A stretch of DNA of 60,491 bases from Yoonia sp. (GTDB lineage Bacteria; Pseudomonadota; Alphaproteobacteria; Rhodobacterales; Rhodobacteraceae). Location: the NCBI RefSeq assembly GCF_017854565.1, contig NZ_JAFMHJ010000018.1:1-60491 (forward strand). Reading direction: 5' to 3'. Made by a program: the position numbers and the translations under genes. Below are positions 17,960-29,094 of the stretch, piece by piece (the first letter of the stretch is position 1; each line of letters begins with the position of its first letter). The notes beneath the pieces are model-generated. The model saw only the letters and a list, made by a program, of their open reading frames with translations, did no database searches and had not been told where the DNA came from.

Positions 17960-19315
17960 TTACTTGATCGCGTCCCAGGATGCCTGGATACCGGCCGCTA
18001 CTTCGGCAGCGTCTTTGCCACCGGCATAGTCAACCATGCCGGTCCAGAATGAACCCGCACCCACGGCACCCGGCATCAGATCGGATGCGTCAAAGCGGAA
18101 TGTGGTCGCGCCCAGCAGGACCTCGCCCAATGCACGGTTGGTGTCGTTGCTGTACATGGCGGTATTCGCGCCGGCGTATGGCGTCAGAAAACCACCCTGG
18201 GCCATCCAGATTTCATGCGCGATGGGGGTTTGCAGGAAATCAATCAGCGCCTGTGCGCCGGGGCTGTCGTTGGTCACGGCCCAAACCGTACCCGCGCCCA
18301 AAACCGGCTTGCCCAGATCCTTGTCGGCGTAGGCCGGGAAGTAGAAAAAGTCTGCATCCTCGCCTACAACGGTGCCTTCGGGAAAGAAGGCCGGGATGAA
18401 CGACGCCTGACGATGCATGTAGCACTGTGGCGGGCTGGCAAAGAGACCCTTTGGGCTGTCGCGGAAATCGGTTGTGGCCACCGCACCGGCACCACCGGCA
18501 ACATAGGCATCATTGCGTGCGAAATAGCCGAATTCCTCAATTGCGGCCATGACTTCTGGCGCGTTGAATGGCATTTCATTGGTGACCCATTGGTCATAGA
18601 CCGCAGGTGGCTGCGTGCGCAGCATCATGTCCTCGACCCAATCGGTCGCCGGCCAGCCGGTTGCACCACCCGACCCCAGACCGATGCACCATGGGGTGCC
18701 GCCGTCGGCCACGATCTGATCGGTCAGCGCCTTGAGCTCTTCCATGGATGTGGGGATATCATAGCCCGCATCTTCGAAGTTTTCAGGGCTGTACCAGACC
18801 AGAGATTTCACATCCACCTTGTAGAAAAACCCATAGAGCGCGTCGGTCCCGTCAGGTCCGGCATAGGTGCCCAGATCAACCCAGGACTGACCCGCAGCAT
18901 AGTTATCCTGCACCCACTTTGCTGTTTCGTCGCCCAGCGACGCAAGAAAACCACGGCCTGCCATGTCGGCGGCAAGACCCGGCTGCGGGAACACGGCGAC
19001 ATTTGGGGACGATCCGGCCTCTGCGTCGATCACGATCTGCTGTTCAAAGCTGTCCGATCCGGTGTAGCGAATGTCGGCACCGGTTGCGGCGCCAAAATAG
19101 GCCAGCACGCTTTCAACAACAGCCTGGTCCGGGCCAAGCCATGGGCCGAACACCGTGACCTGCTCACCGGCGAGATCAACGCTGTCGGCAAATGCATTAT
19201 AGCTGTCCCAATTGAAGTCGCCTTCGCCGGGAGCAAACGCGAGATGGCCCGCAGCTTGGGCAGCGCCTGCACTCAGGGCCACCGCTGCCACACCGGCATA
19301 CAGTTTCGTTTTCAT
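17960..19315 (-). CDS. aglE: Alpha-glucoside-binding periplasmic protein
   Basis: The 451-residue extracellular-sugar-binding protein (family 1) begins with a signal peptide, MKTKLYAGVAAVALSAGAAQA, cleaved after about residue 21. Mature features include VTVFGPWLGPDQAV, a central SMEELKALTDQIVADGGTPWCIG and a C-terminal helical lobe. GGGAGGA precedes the ATG; a 29-codon upstream in-frame extension is rejected since it would bury the signal peptide. It is the first gene of aglEFGAK plus the aldolase and shares a 281-bp divergent promoter region with aglR. Confidence 0.95.
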   Translation of the reverse strand: MKTKLYAGVAAVALSAGAAQAAGHLAFAPGEGDFNWDSYNAFADSVDLAGEQVTVFGPWLGPDQAVVESVLAYFGAATGADIRYTGSDSFEQQIVIDAEAGSSPNVAVFPQPGLAADMAGRGFLASLGDETAKWVQDNYAAGQSWVDLGTYAGPDGTDALYGFFYKVDVKSLVWYSPENFEDAGYDIPTSMEELKALTDQIVADGGTPWCIGLGSGGATGWPATDWVEDMMLRTQPPAVYDQWVTNEMPFNAPEVMAAIEEFGYFARNDAYVAGGAGAVATTDFRDSPKGLFASPPQCYMHRQASFIPAFFPEGTVVGEDADFFYFPAYADKDLGKPVLGAGTVWAVTNDSPGAQALIDFLQTPIAHEIWMAQGGFLTPYAGANTAMYSNDTNRALGEVLLGATTFRFDASDLMPGAVGAGSFWTGMVDYAGGKDAAEVAAGIQASWDAIK

Positions 19316-19407
19316 TGATAGTCCTCCCAATCGCGCCAGTCGCGCGTGACTTTTGTTACACTTAACGTGCATTCGGCTGTATCGCTTGCGCTGTGGAATC
19401 AAATACT

Positions 19408-19419
19408 CAAAGCGCTTTG
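19408..19419. promoter_or_regulatory. LacI-family (AglR) operator, aglE side
   Basis: CAAAGCGCTTTG is a perfect 12-bp palindrome with the central CG pair typical of LacI-family operators, 93 bp upstream of the aglE start. Its core recurs at 19569. AglR, encoded next to it, is the likely ligand. A looser half-site pair (AAAGCG ... ACGCTT) lies at about 19469-19486. Confidence 0.65.
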
Positions 19420-19568
19420 GATTGCGGTACAGTTCACCACCTTGCCGCTTGTGTCAATACAACACTGCAAAGCGCAAAAAACGCTTGGAATCTTAACATC
19501 ACCGCTTTAGTCAAATAGCTGACAACCCATCCGAACTGGCAGCGCAACAGCTTCACCCCGATATTTTG

Positions 19569-19578
19569 AAAGCGCTTT
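19569..19578. promoter_or_regulatory. LacI-family (AglR) operator, aglR side
   Basis: AAAGCGCTTT, a perfect palindrome with the same core as the site at 19408 (161 bp away), ends 18 bp before the aglR start. Its position suggests autorepression and possible looping between the two sites. Confidence 0.6.
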
Positions 19579-19596
19579 GGACGATAATCAAGTCTC

Positions 19597-20628
19597 ATGA
19601 ACCTCAAAGAACTCTCGCAGAATCTGGGCCTTAGCCAAACCACTGTCAGCCGCGCGCTGAACGGTTACCCCGAGGTTAGCGCCGCCACACGCCAGCGCGT
19701 GGAACAGGCGGCGCGGCAGCACAACTATCGCCCCAGCACCCGCGCCAAGGGGCTGGCGACAGGTCAGGCGCTGGCCATCGGCCATGTGATTCCGATGTCA
19801 ACAAAGCATGAAATGGTGAATCCGGTGTTCGGCGACTTTATCGCGGGCGCGGGTGAAACCTATTCCCGGCATGGCTATGAAATGATCCTGTCGATTGTGG
19901 ATGATGCGAACGAGGAACAAATCTATCGCGGTCTGAAATCGCGCCGCGCCGTTGATGGTGTCATTGTCCACGGCCCCCGGATGAATGATCCGCGGATCGC
20001 GCTGCTGCATGAACTTGGCATGCCTTTTGCCGTACATGGGCGCGCCACCGGCAGTGATATCCCCTATGCTTGGCTTGATGTGAATAACCGCAGTGCGTTT
20101 CATCGTGCGACCGATTTCTTGTGCGATCTCGGCCATCGGCGCATCGCGCTGATCAACGGTCTTGAAGTGATGGATTTCGCCCATCGCCGCCGCGCAGGCT
20201 ATGCCGCGTCGCTGGCGGCACACGATACGCCTCTCGACCCCGCCATCATGCGGTCTGACGAGATGACAGAAGTGTTCGGCTATGCGTCGGCACGTGATAT
20301 GTTGATGCTAGACGATCCGCCGACGGCGGTTTTATGTTCTTCGTTGATCAGCGCCCTTGGCGTCCGGCGAGCAATCGAGGAACGCGGGCTGGTGATGGGA
20401 CGCGATGTTTCGGTGATCACCCATGATGATGCGTTGTCATATCTGCAAAATGGTGGCGATATTCCGATTTTCACGGCGACCCGGTCTTCTGTGCGCGATG
20501 CGGGGCGGCGGCTGGCAGAGATACTGCTGCATGCCATCGCGCACCCTGATGCCGCCCCCCAGAACGTACTTTTGGAAGCTGAATTAATGGTAGGGCGCTC
20601 GACTGGCCCGGCACCCCGAAAGGATTAG
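19597..20628 (+). CDS. aglR: LacI-family transcriptional regulator AglR
   Basis: The 343-residue repressor has the LacI helix-turn-helix at the very N-terminus (MNLKELSQNLGLSQTTVSRA, then LNGYPEVSAATRQRV) and hinge region RPSTRAKGLATGQ. A periplasmic-binding-protein-like effector domain follows. It faces the aglE operon across two matching palindromes, so it probably represses both directions until an alpha-glucoside or derived signal binds. One base separates its stop from the beta-glucosidase start. Confidence 0.92.
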   Translation: MNLKELSQNLGLSQTTVSRALNGYPEVSAATRQRVEQAARQHNYRPSTRAKGLATGQALAIGHVIPMSTKHEMVNPVFGDFIAGAGETYSRHGYEMILSIVDDANEEQIYRGLKSRRAVDGVIVHGPRMNDPRIALLHELGMPFAVHGRATGSDIPYAWLDVNNRSAFHRATDFLCDLGHRRIALINGLEVMDFAHRRRAGYAASLAAHDTPLDPAIMRSDEMTEVFGYASARDMLMLDDPPTAVLCSSLISALGVRRAIEERGLVMGRDVSVITHDDALSYLQNGGDIPIFTATRSSVRDAGRRLAEILLHAIAHPDAAPQNVLLEAELMVGRSTGPAPRKD

Positions 20629-20629
20629 G

Positions 20630-21952
20630 ATGGATTTCAAACGCACTGACTTTCCCCCGGATTTTTTGTTTGGGGCTGCGACCGCCGCATATCAAATTGA
20701 AGGGCACGCCTTTGGCGGTGCTGGATCGACGCATTGGGACACGTTCGCAGCCACCCCCGGCAATGTGATCCGGGCCGAAGACGGGGCGCGTGCCTGTGAC
20801 CATTATCATCGGTTTGAAGAAGATCTTGACCTGCTCAAAGACGCAGGCATGGACGCCTATCGGTTTTCGACGTCCTGGGCGCGGCTGATGCCCGACGGGC
20901 GCACGCCGAATGCACAAGGTCTTGATTTCTATGACCGGCTTGTCGATGCGATGCTTGAACGGGGGTTGAAGCCCTTTCAGACGCTCTATCATTGGGACCT
21001 GCCGTCGACGTTGGCCGACAAGGGGGGGTGGGCAAATCGTGACACGGCACTGTATTTCGGCGACTTTGTTGATGTGATCACTGACCGGATTGGCGACAGG
21101 ATGCATGCGATTGCAACGATCAACGAACCCTGGTGCGTGGCCTACCTGTCGCATTTTCTGGGCCATCATGCCCCCGGCCTGCGCGATATCCGCGCGACCG
21201 CGCGTGCGATGCACCATATTACGCTGGCCCATGGCATCGGCGTGTCGCGGCTGCGTGAAAAGGACATGACGCACTGCGGTATTGTGCTTAATTTCGATGC
21301 TACCGAACCGCTTGATGCCAGCCCTGCGGCCACCGTCGCCGCACAGCGGCAGGATGCGATCTTTAACCGTTGGTTCATCGAGGCGATCACCAAAGGCACC
21401 TACCCCGCCGAAGCCCTTGCGGGATTTGGCGCGCACATGCCCGACAACTGGCAAGACGATATGGCCCAGATCAGCCAACCGATGGATTTTCTGGGCGTGA
21501 ACTACTACACCCGACATCAGGTCGCGGCGGCACCAGACGCGCCTTGGCCGCACACGGCCAGTCACGAGGGACCCGGATCAAAGACCCAGATGGGGTGGGA
21601 AATTTTTCCCGCCGGGTTGCATCATTTCCTGACCCGCATGGCGCGCGATTATGTTGGCGATCTGCCGCTTTTCGTGACGGAAAACGGGATGGCATGGGAC
21701 GACAAGATCACAGGTGGAGTGGTAAATGACCCTGCGCGGGCGCAATTCATCTCTGACCATGTCCTTGCGACAAAGCAAGCCATCGCGGATGGTGCAAACG
21801 TGCAGGGCTTTTTCTATTGGTCACTGTTGGACAATTACGAATGGGCCTTTGGCTATGAAAAACGCTTTGGGATGATCCATGTGGATTTCGATACCTTGAA
21901 ACGGACGCCCAAAGCGTCCTATCACGCCTTTAAATCCGCCATCGCGCGCTAA
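20630..21952 (+). CDS. Beta-glucosidase (GH1)
   Basis: The 440-residue GH1 barrel begins FPPDFLFGAATAAYQIEG. The acid/base Glu lies in ATINEPWCVAY and the nucleophile Glu in LFVTENGMAWD; WSLLDNYEWAFGY is the conserved C-terminal aglycone-site segment. It releases glucose from beta-glucosides in the cytosol (no signal peptide). Placed directly after aglR and before glk, it would be co-regulated with alpha-glucoside use and feed the same glucose pool. Confidence 0.95.
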   Translation: MDFKRTDFPPDFLFGAATAAYQIEGHAFGGAGSTHWDTFAATPGNVIRAEDGARACDHYHRFEEDLDLLKDAGMDAYRFSTSWARLMPDGRTPNAQGLDFYDRLVDAMLERGLKPFQTLYHWDLPSTLADKGGWANRDTALYFGDFVDVITDRIGDRMHAIATINEPWCVAYLSHFLGHHAPGLRDIRATARAMHHITLAHGIGVSRLREKDMTHCGIVLNFDATEPLDASPAATVAAQRQDAIFNRWFIEAITKGTYPAEALAGFGAHMPDNWQDDMAQISQPMDFLGVNYYTRHQVAAAPDAPWPHTASHEGPGSKTQMGWEIFPAGLHHFLTRMARDYVGDLPLFVTENGMAWDDKITGGVVNDPARAQFISDHVLATKQAIADGANVQGFFYWSLLDNYEWAFGYEKRFGMIHVDFDTLKRTPKASYHAFKSAIAR

Positions 21953-21966
21953 GGAACACCGTATCC

Positions 21967-22959
21967 ATGGGTCATCCCGCAAATACCTATTCGCTGGTCG
22001 CCGATATTGGCGGCACCAACACCCGTGTTGCCCTGGCCGAGGGGCGCCGGATCGTGCAGGGTACCATCAGGCGGTACAGCAACAACGCCTTTCCCGGCCT
22101 CGAATCGGTGCTGCGCCGCTATATTGACGATGAAGGTGGCGTCGATCCGAAGGCAGCCTGTGTCGCGGTGGCCGGTCCGGTGCGTGACGGGCGCGCGACG
22201 ATGACCAATCTGGACTGGACGATCGACAAAGAAACGCTGGCCCGCGCGACCAAGGCTGAAACCGTGGCGATCCTGAATGACCTGCAAGCGCAGGGTCACG
22301 CGCTGGGGCATCTGGACCCCGCCAATATTCGCACGATTATGCCGGGACCTGAGGTGCAACCAAACGCGGCCAAACTGGTGATCGGCATCGGCACCGGTTT
22401 CAATGCGGCCCCGGTGTTTGATCTGGCCCATGGGCGGATTGTTACGCCATCGGAAAGCGGTCACGCCAATTTACCTATCCGCAACGCGATGGAGCTGCGG
22501 TTGTGCCAATTCGTATCGACAGCCCATGGATTTCCCGCCGTTGAAGACGTGCTGTCAGGGCGTGGATTGGAACGCGTCTATGCCTTTTTGGGCCATGAGG
22601 CAAACGACCCGCGCGAAGCAGCCGCCAAGGATATCATGACGGCTTGTGCTGACGGCAGCGATCCGCGTGCCGTCGACGCCGCGCGCCTCTTTACGCGTAT
22701 CCTCGGCACGGTGTGCGGAAATCTGTCCCTGATCCAACTGCCTTTTGGTGGTGTCTATCTTGTTGGGGGGGTTGCCCGTGCGTTTGCCGCGCATTTAACC
22801 GCTTTTGGATTTGCAGACGCGTTTCGGGACAAAGGACGATTTGCCGGATTTATGAGCAATTTCGCAGTCCACGTGATCGAAGACGACTACGCCGCGCTAA
22901 CGGGATCGGCGGCCCATTTAGTGGCCCTGTCAAACGAACCGAACGATCACGCACGCTAA
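21967..22959 (+). CDS. glk: Glucokinase
   Basis: This 330-residue enzyme is of the bacterial Glk type that phosphorylates glucose with ATP. The ATP loop is LVADIGGTNTRVALAEG, the glucose-binding stretch includes AILNDLQAQGHALGHL and VIGIGTGFNAAP, and the C-terminal part has VYLVGGVARAF. It follows the beta-glucosidase by 14 bp. Its product would go to Zwf (34966-36420) for the Entner-Doudoroff route. The stop faces cckA with about 30 bp between. Confidence 0.95.
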   Translation: MGHPANTYSLVADIGGTNTRVALAEGRRIVQGTIRRYSNNAFPGLESVLRRYIDDEGGVDPKAACVAVAGPVRDGRATMTNLDWTIDKETLARATKAETVAILNDLQAQGHALGHLDPANIRTIMPGPEVQPNAAKLVIGIGTGFNAAPVFDLAHGRIVTPSESGHANLPIRNAMELRLCQFVSTAHGFPAVEDVLSGRGLERVYAFLGHEANDPREAAAKDIMTACADGSDPRAVDAARLFTRILGTVCGNLSLIQLPFGGVYLVGGVARAFAAHLTAFGFADAFRDKGRFAGFMSNFAVHVIEDDYAALTGSAAHLVALSNEPNDHAR

Positions 22960-22991
22960 GACATTATGTTACGGCCCGCCGGAAACAGGTG

Positions 22992-25328
22992 CTAGTGGAT
23001 AACCGTGCGTGATTGGAGCTGGCCCTGAACTGTCTGGGTCAACGCATTGAGAGAAAACGGTTTTGGCAGAAAAACAGAATTGGGAATACGGGATTGATCG
23101 TCGCCGAATGCGTCCTCGGCGTAGCCCGATACAAAGACGACTTTGGTATCAGGCCGATGGATGAGCGCTTCACGTACCCACGTCGGCCCATCCTTGCCGG
23201 GCATGATCACATCGGTCACGAATATGTCCACGCTCAGATCAGGGTCCGCCAAGAGATAAAGCGCGGCCTCCGCGCAATCCGCCTCGAGCACTGTATAACC
23301 GCGCAACCGCAAGGCCCGCGATGCGAAGGCGCGCACGGGGGCTTCATCCTCGACCAGCAGGACGACACCGTCTGCCTTGCTGCTCATCAGTTCCGGCCCA
23401 GCTCTGGAGATTTCCAGCGGTTCTGCCACCGGCAGATCATAGCTAGGAAACAGTAACGAAAACTGGGTCCCTGCGCCCACTTCGCTTTCCGCGAAAATAT
23501 AGCCGCCCGTCTGTTTCACAATCCCATAGGCGGTCGACAGACCCAATCCGGTGCCTTCGCCGGTACGCTTTGTCGTGTAGAATGGCTCAAAAATCTTGGG
23601 TAGTTTTTCTGGCGGAATTCCGTGTCCGGCGTCAATGACTTTGACAACCACATATTCTCCCGGCGGCACCACGGCCCGATCTTTCACCATCTGCGATTTC
23701 AGCACCAGATTTTCGGTCACGACTTCAATCTCGCCCCCGGCTGGCATTGCATCGCGTGCATTGACCACCAGATTCATCAGGACCTGCTCAAGCTGCCGCT
23801 TATCGGCTTTGATCTGCGCCAGAGCCGGATCGTGGTGCAATGACAGCGTCACCTTTTCGCCGACAAGCCGGTTCAGCAAATGTGTGAGGTCAGATAAGGT
23901 ATCGCGCAGGTCAATGATCTCGGGCTGGAGGTTTTGCTTGCGTGAAAATGCCAATAGCTGGCCCACAAGGCTTGCCGCGCGATTTGCGTTTTGATGAATC
24001 TGGATAAGGTCGCAATAGTTTTGATCACCCTCATCGTGGCGCAGCAGCAGCAGGTCACAATGGCCTGAAATTGCGGTTAACAGGTTGTTGAAATCATGCG
24101 CAACGCCACCTGCCAACTGGCCGATCGCCTGCATCTTTTGACTTTGGACGAACTGCGCTTCGAGCGTTTTCAATTCCGTCACATCGTTCAGCACGGCGAT
24201 CAGATGCGAGTCTGCGGAATCGTCGGAGATATTCAACGTAACTTGCACAAATGTATCCTGATTTTCGCCGCGACCGCGCAGGAACTGCGAGATATGACCA
24301 CCGCGCCCTTCTGACGCCTCACGGAGCCAGTCGTTGATCGGACGACCTAAACCATCAAGCATGTCGGCCATCCTCTTGCCCTCGGTACATGCGATGTTGA
24401 GCAACTGTCGCGCCTCGCGGTTTGAAGCAAGAACGTCACCGGTGCGGGCGACTTTCATCAAGGGCACCGGCAAATCCTCGATCGCATCCCAGCCAGCGCC
24501 GTAAGACCGCGGCGTGTTTTGTGCGGCATTGCCGGGCAGAAGAAATATCTCTTTGGTGCCAGTGGGACCGTCGGTTTCAGCGACCACGGCCCGAATCCGG
24601 CCAGCGGCGGCGCGCATGGTATGTACATGACCAGACCGCAGCGGCAGGTCGTCAAACACCTCTGACAGGGACGCGGGGCGTCGGCCGAGCATGGTGCGAA
24701 AAGCGTCGTTCATACGGAGAACCGCGCCATTTTGATCCGCCGTCAGATGCGGCAGAATATGCGCATCCGATGCCTGTGACGGTTTGGCCCCATCGCCAAG
24801 ATCGTAAAGCCGCCATAGAAAGTAGCCTTTGTCCACGTTCGAAACGCCCAGCCGAAAGCGCCCGTTGCATGTAATGATGTCTTCTTTGGCACCGCCGTCG
24901 GCCATGACGCGCTGTTGCAAACGGAGCAAAACCCCCTCTGGGTTGGCCAGCACCGCATGAAGCACGGTGTTCAGAGGTTGCCCAATGCAGGATCCGAACC
25001 GATCGGTCGCCAGCGGATTGGCATAACGCACGAGACCGTCAATCCCGGTCAGAAACGCAGTGTCGGAGTCATGCGCAATCAGTGTCATCGCAACCGCGTC
25101 TAACCGGGTGCTGCGCAAATTGGACAGCATCGGCTTTATCAAAATCCCCGCCCCAAAGAGCATCAACGTCGCGCCCCCGACGGTCAGTCCAAGGCGCAGA
25201 GGTGCTGACGTTGCGATAGCGGCTGCGCCGATACAGAGCAGGCCAATCAGCAACAGGCGCAGCGACAGCGATGGTCGTCGTTTCGGCATTACGCCACTAT
25301 CTATCTCAAAAGACTGATCTACGGGCAC
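22992..25328 (-). CDS. cckA: Hybrid sensor histidine kinase CckA
   Basis: CckA (778 residues) heads the CckA-ChpT-CtrA phosphorelay. Two membrane helices span about residues 22-42 and 45-66. PAS-like regions follow (about 80-170 and 190-380), then HisKA with phospho-His411 in GGVAHDFNNLL, HATPase with N523 and the G boxes DAGHGIP and GEGTGLGLS, and a receiver with Asp706 in VTDVIMPGKDG. Unphosphorylated or c-di-GMP-bound CckA acts as phosphatase in relatives. The start is GTG with GAGG seven bases upstream; an ATG 13 codons later is possible. A CtrA-type box lies 46 bp upstream. Confidence 0.93.
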   Translation of the reverse strand: MPVDQSFEIDSGVMPKRRPSLSLRLLLIGLLCIGAAAIATSAPLRLGLTVGGATLMLFGAGILIKPMLSNLRSTRLDAVAMTLIAHDSDTAFLTGIDGLVRYANPLATDRFGSCIGQPLNTVLHAVLANPEGVLLRLQQRVMADGGAKEDIITCNGRFRLGVSNVDKGYFLWRLYDLGDGAKPSQASDAHILPHLTADQNGAVLRMNDAFRTMLGRRPASLSEVFDDLPLRSGHVHTMRAAAGRIRAVVAETDGPTGTKEIFLLPGNAAQNTPRSYGAGWDAIEDLPVPLMKVARTGDVLASNREARQLLNIACTEGKRMADMLDGLGRPINDWLREASEGRGGHISQFLRGRGENQDTFVQVTLNISDDSADSHLIAVLNDVTELKTLEAQFVQSQKMQAIGQLAGGVAHDFNNLLTAISGHCDLLLLRHDEGDQNYCDLIQIHQNANRAASLVGQLLAFSRKQNLQPEIIDLRDTLSDLTHLLNRLVGEKVTLSLHHDPALAQIKADKRQLEQVLMNLVVNARDAMPAGGEIEVVTENLVLKSQMVKDRAVVPPGEYVVVKVIDAGHGIPPEKLPKIFEPFYTTKRTGEGTGLGLSTAYGIVKQTGGYIFAESEVGAGTQFSLLFPSYDLPVAEPLEISRAGPELMSSKADGVVLLVEDEAPVRAFASRALRLRGYTVLEADCAEAALYLLADPDLSVDIFVTDVIMPGKDGPTWVREALIHRPDTKVVFVSGYAEDAFGDDQSRIPNSVFLPKPFSLNALTQTVQGQLQSRTVIH

Positions 25329-25373
25329 GACCGAACCTCATTACTCATCCACTCAGCAGTAGCCCACCAAGGA

Positions 25374-25388
25374 TTAACTAACCATTAA
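25374..25388 (-). promoter_or_regulatory. CtrA-type box upstream of cckA
   Basis: TTAA-CTAACCA-TTAA matches the CtrA consensus TTAA-N7-TTAA exactly. It lies 46 bp before the cckA start codon, in the 88-bp gap between rsmB and cckA. Confidence 0.6.
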
Positions 25389-25416
25389 TCCCTGAATAGC
25401 CCAATACCTAATGCAA

Positions 25417-26601
25417 TCATAGATTGATTTCGTCACAGGCCATACAGCACATGAAAAAGCCGTCCCAGTCAGGCCCCGGCAACAGGTGATGCGTGGCAAC
25501 GACCCGCCAACCGGAGTGTGCCGCACGAAACCGCGCAACGACCGCGTCGTTTTCGTGTTCCAACACCGAGCAGGTGGCATAAACCAACATGCCGGATGCG
25601 CCGACCAAACGTGCCGCAGCGCTGATGACCTGATCTTGTGTGTCATGCAGCGCGGCCAGATCATCGACGGTCAGGCGCCATTTTGCGTCCGGTGTGCGGC
25701 GCCATGTCCCGCTCCCGCTGCAGGGTGCGTCGCAAAACACCACGTCAAACAGCGGTGCCTGGGGTAAGACTGCGGTTTGCAATTGCGCGACATGCACCTG
25801 CGCGCGCGCGGCGCGGACCGGCAAATCCTTCATGCGGCGCGGCGCGATATCGTGGGCAAAAACCTGTGCGCCATGCTGATCAGCAAAGGCCAGCGCCTTT
25901 CCGCCGCCACCGGCGCAATAGTCCAGAATGCGGCCACCGGGGGGAACCGGCACTGCCGACACCGCGAATTGCGAGGCGGCGTCCTGTAGTTCGACCAGCC
26001 CGTCCACATAGGCGCCTGCGTTTTTGATCCGGCGGGTGTTGCCCGTCACGCGCAGGCAAAAGGGCACCGACGGATGGGCCACGGCGGTGATATCGTCGGC
26101 CGCGAGCGTGGCGATCGCGTCCGTGACCGTCCCGCGCGTGCGATTAACCCGCAAATAGACATCCGCGCGGGTTTGCTGTGCAGCCGCCGCCGTTTGGGCA
26201 TTGTCACCAAGGCTGTCGAGCCACAGCGGCCACAACCATTCGGGTATGTCATGCGCCTCGGCGAGGGTCATGGCGGGGGAGGTGGCAAGGTGATCACGCT
26301 CGGCGTCCGACATGGGCTGCGGCGCGTGGCCTTCACCGTGAAATAGCGCCGCAATATCCAGCCCATCGCGCATGGCAAGCGCCAACATCAGCGCCCGCCC
26401 CGTCATCGCACCACCGCGCGCGGCAAGTGATCGTTTGGCGCGCAACACGTCGAACACGTGATCGCGAACGGCTGCGCGATCTTTGGAACCGGCAAATCGG
26501 CTGCCCCGCGCCCAGCCGGTCAGTGCCCGTTCCGCAGGCGCACCATGCAGAATGTCATCGAGAACGCCAATGGCTGCGGCAACCCGCGCGCCGGGGGTCA
26601 C
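25417..26601 (-). CDS. rsmB: RsmB-family rRNA (cytosine-5) methyltransferase
   Basis: The protein (394 residues from the GTG) joins an N-terminal NusB-like helical domain (about 1-135) to a SAM-dependent m5C methyltransferase. The SAM loop is ILDYCAGGGGKALAFAD; the catalytic cysteines lie in FCDAPCSGSGTWRRTPDAKW (PCSG) and VYATCSVLEHEN (TCS). RsmB methylates C967 of 16S rRNA. The GTG start overlaps the TGA of a 46-codon ORF (GTGA); the frame stays open upstream but that stretch overlaps guaB and lacks family similarity. Confidence 0.9.
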   Translation of the reverse strand: MTPGARVAAAIGVLDDILHGAPAERALTGWARGSRFAGSKDRAAVRDHVFDVLRAKRSLAARGGAMTGRALMLALAMRDGLDIAALFHGEGHAPQPMSDAERDHLATSPAMTLAEAHDIPEWLWPLWLDSLGDNAQTAAAAQQTRADVYLRVNRTRGTVTDAIATLAADDITAVAHPSVPFCLRVTGNTRRIKNAGAYVDGLVELQDAASQFAVSAVPVPPGGRILDYCAGGGGKALAFADQHGAQVFAHDIAPRRMKDLPVRAARAQVHVAQLQTAVLPQAPLFDVVFCDAPCSGSGTWRRTPDAKWRLTVDDLAALHDTQDQVISAAARLVGASGMLVYATCSVLEHENDAVVARFRAAHSGWRVVATHHLLPGPDWDGFFMCCMACDEINL

Positions 26602-26737
26602 AGTGCTACCCGGCGATATGCCACGCCGGCAGACACCGGATGCAATGCCGCGATCCGGCTTGCCGACACCGGGCCGACGCCAGCGGTCAGGCAGACCACC
26701 TTGACCGCGCCAGCCCGATCTTGTGCGACGCCGTTCA

Positions 26738-26738
<1 letters not shown>
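26598..26738 (-). CDS. Small conserved-position ORF between guaB and rsmB
   Basis: A 46-codon ORF fits exactly between two genes: its ATG shares one base with the guaB stop (TGATG) and its TGA overlaps the rsmB GTG (GTGA). The product is small, basic and Val/Ala-rich: MNGVAQDRAGAVKVVCLTAG, a short hydrophobic stretch, and AYRRVAL at the end. I recognise no family. It may be a real micro-protein or simply a translated leader that couples rsmB to guaB; the two-sided overlap is the only positive evidence. Confidence 0.4.
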
Positions 26739-28993
<2,255 letters not shown>

Positions 28994-29094
28994 CCGCGAA
29001 AACATGACGTTTCACATAGTCATTATGACGGGTTCGGGTCTTCCCTCTGCCGGCATCCCAGCTATGTTCGGCGCAACAAGCACAGGCACCTGAT

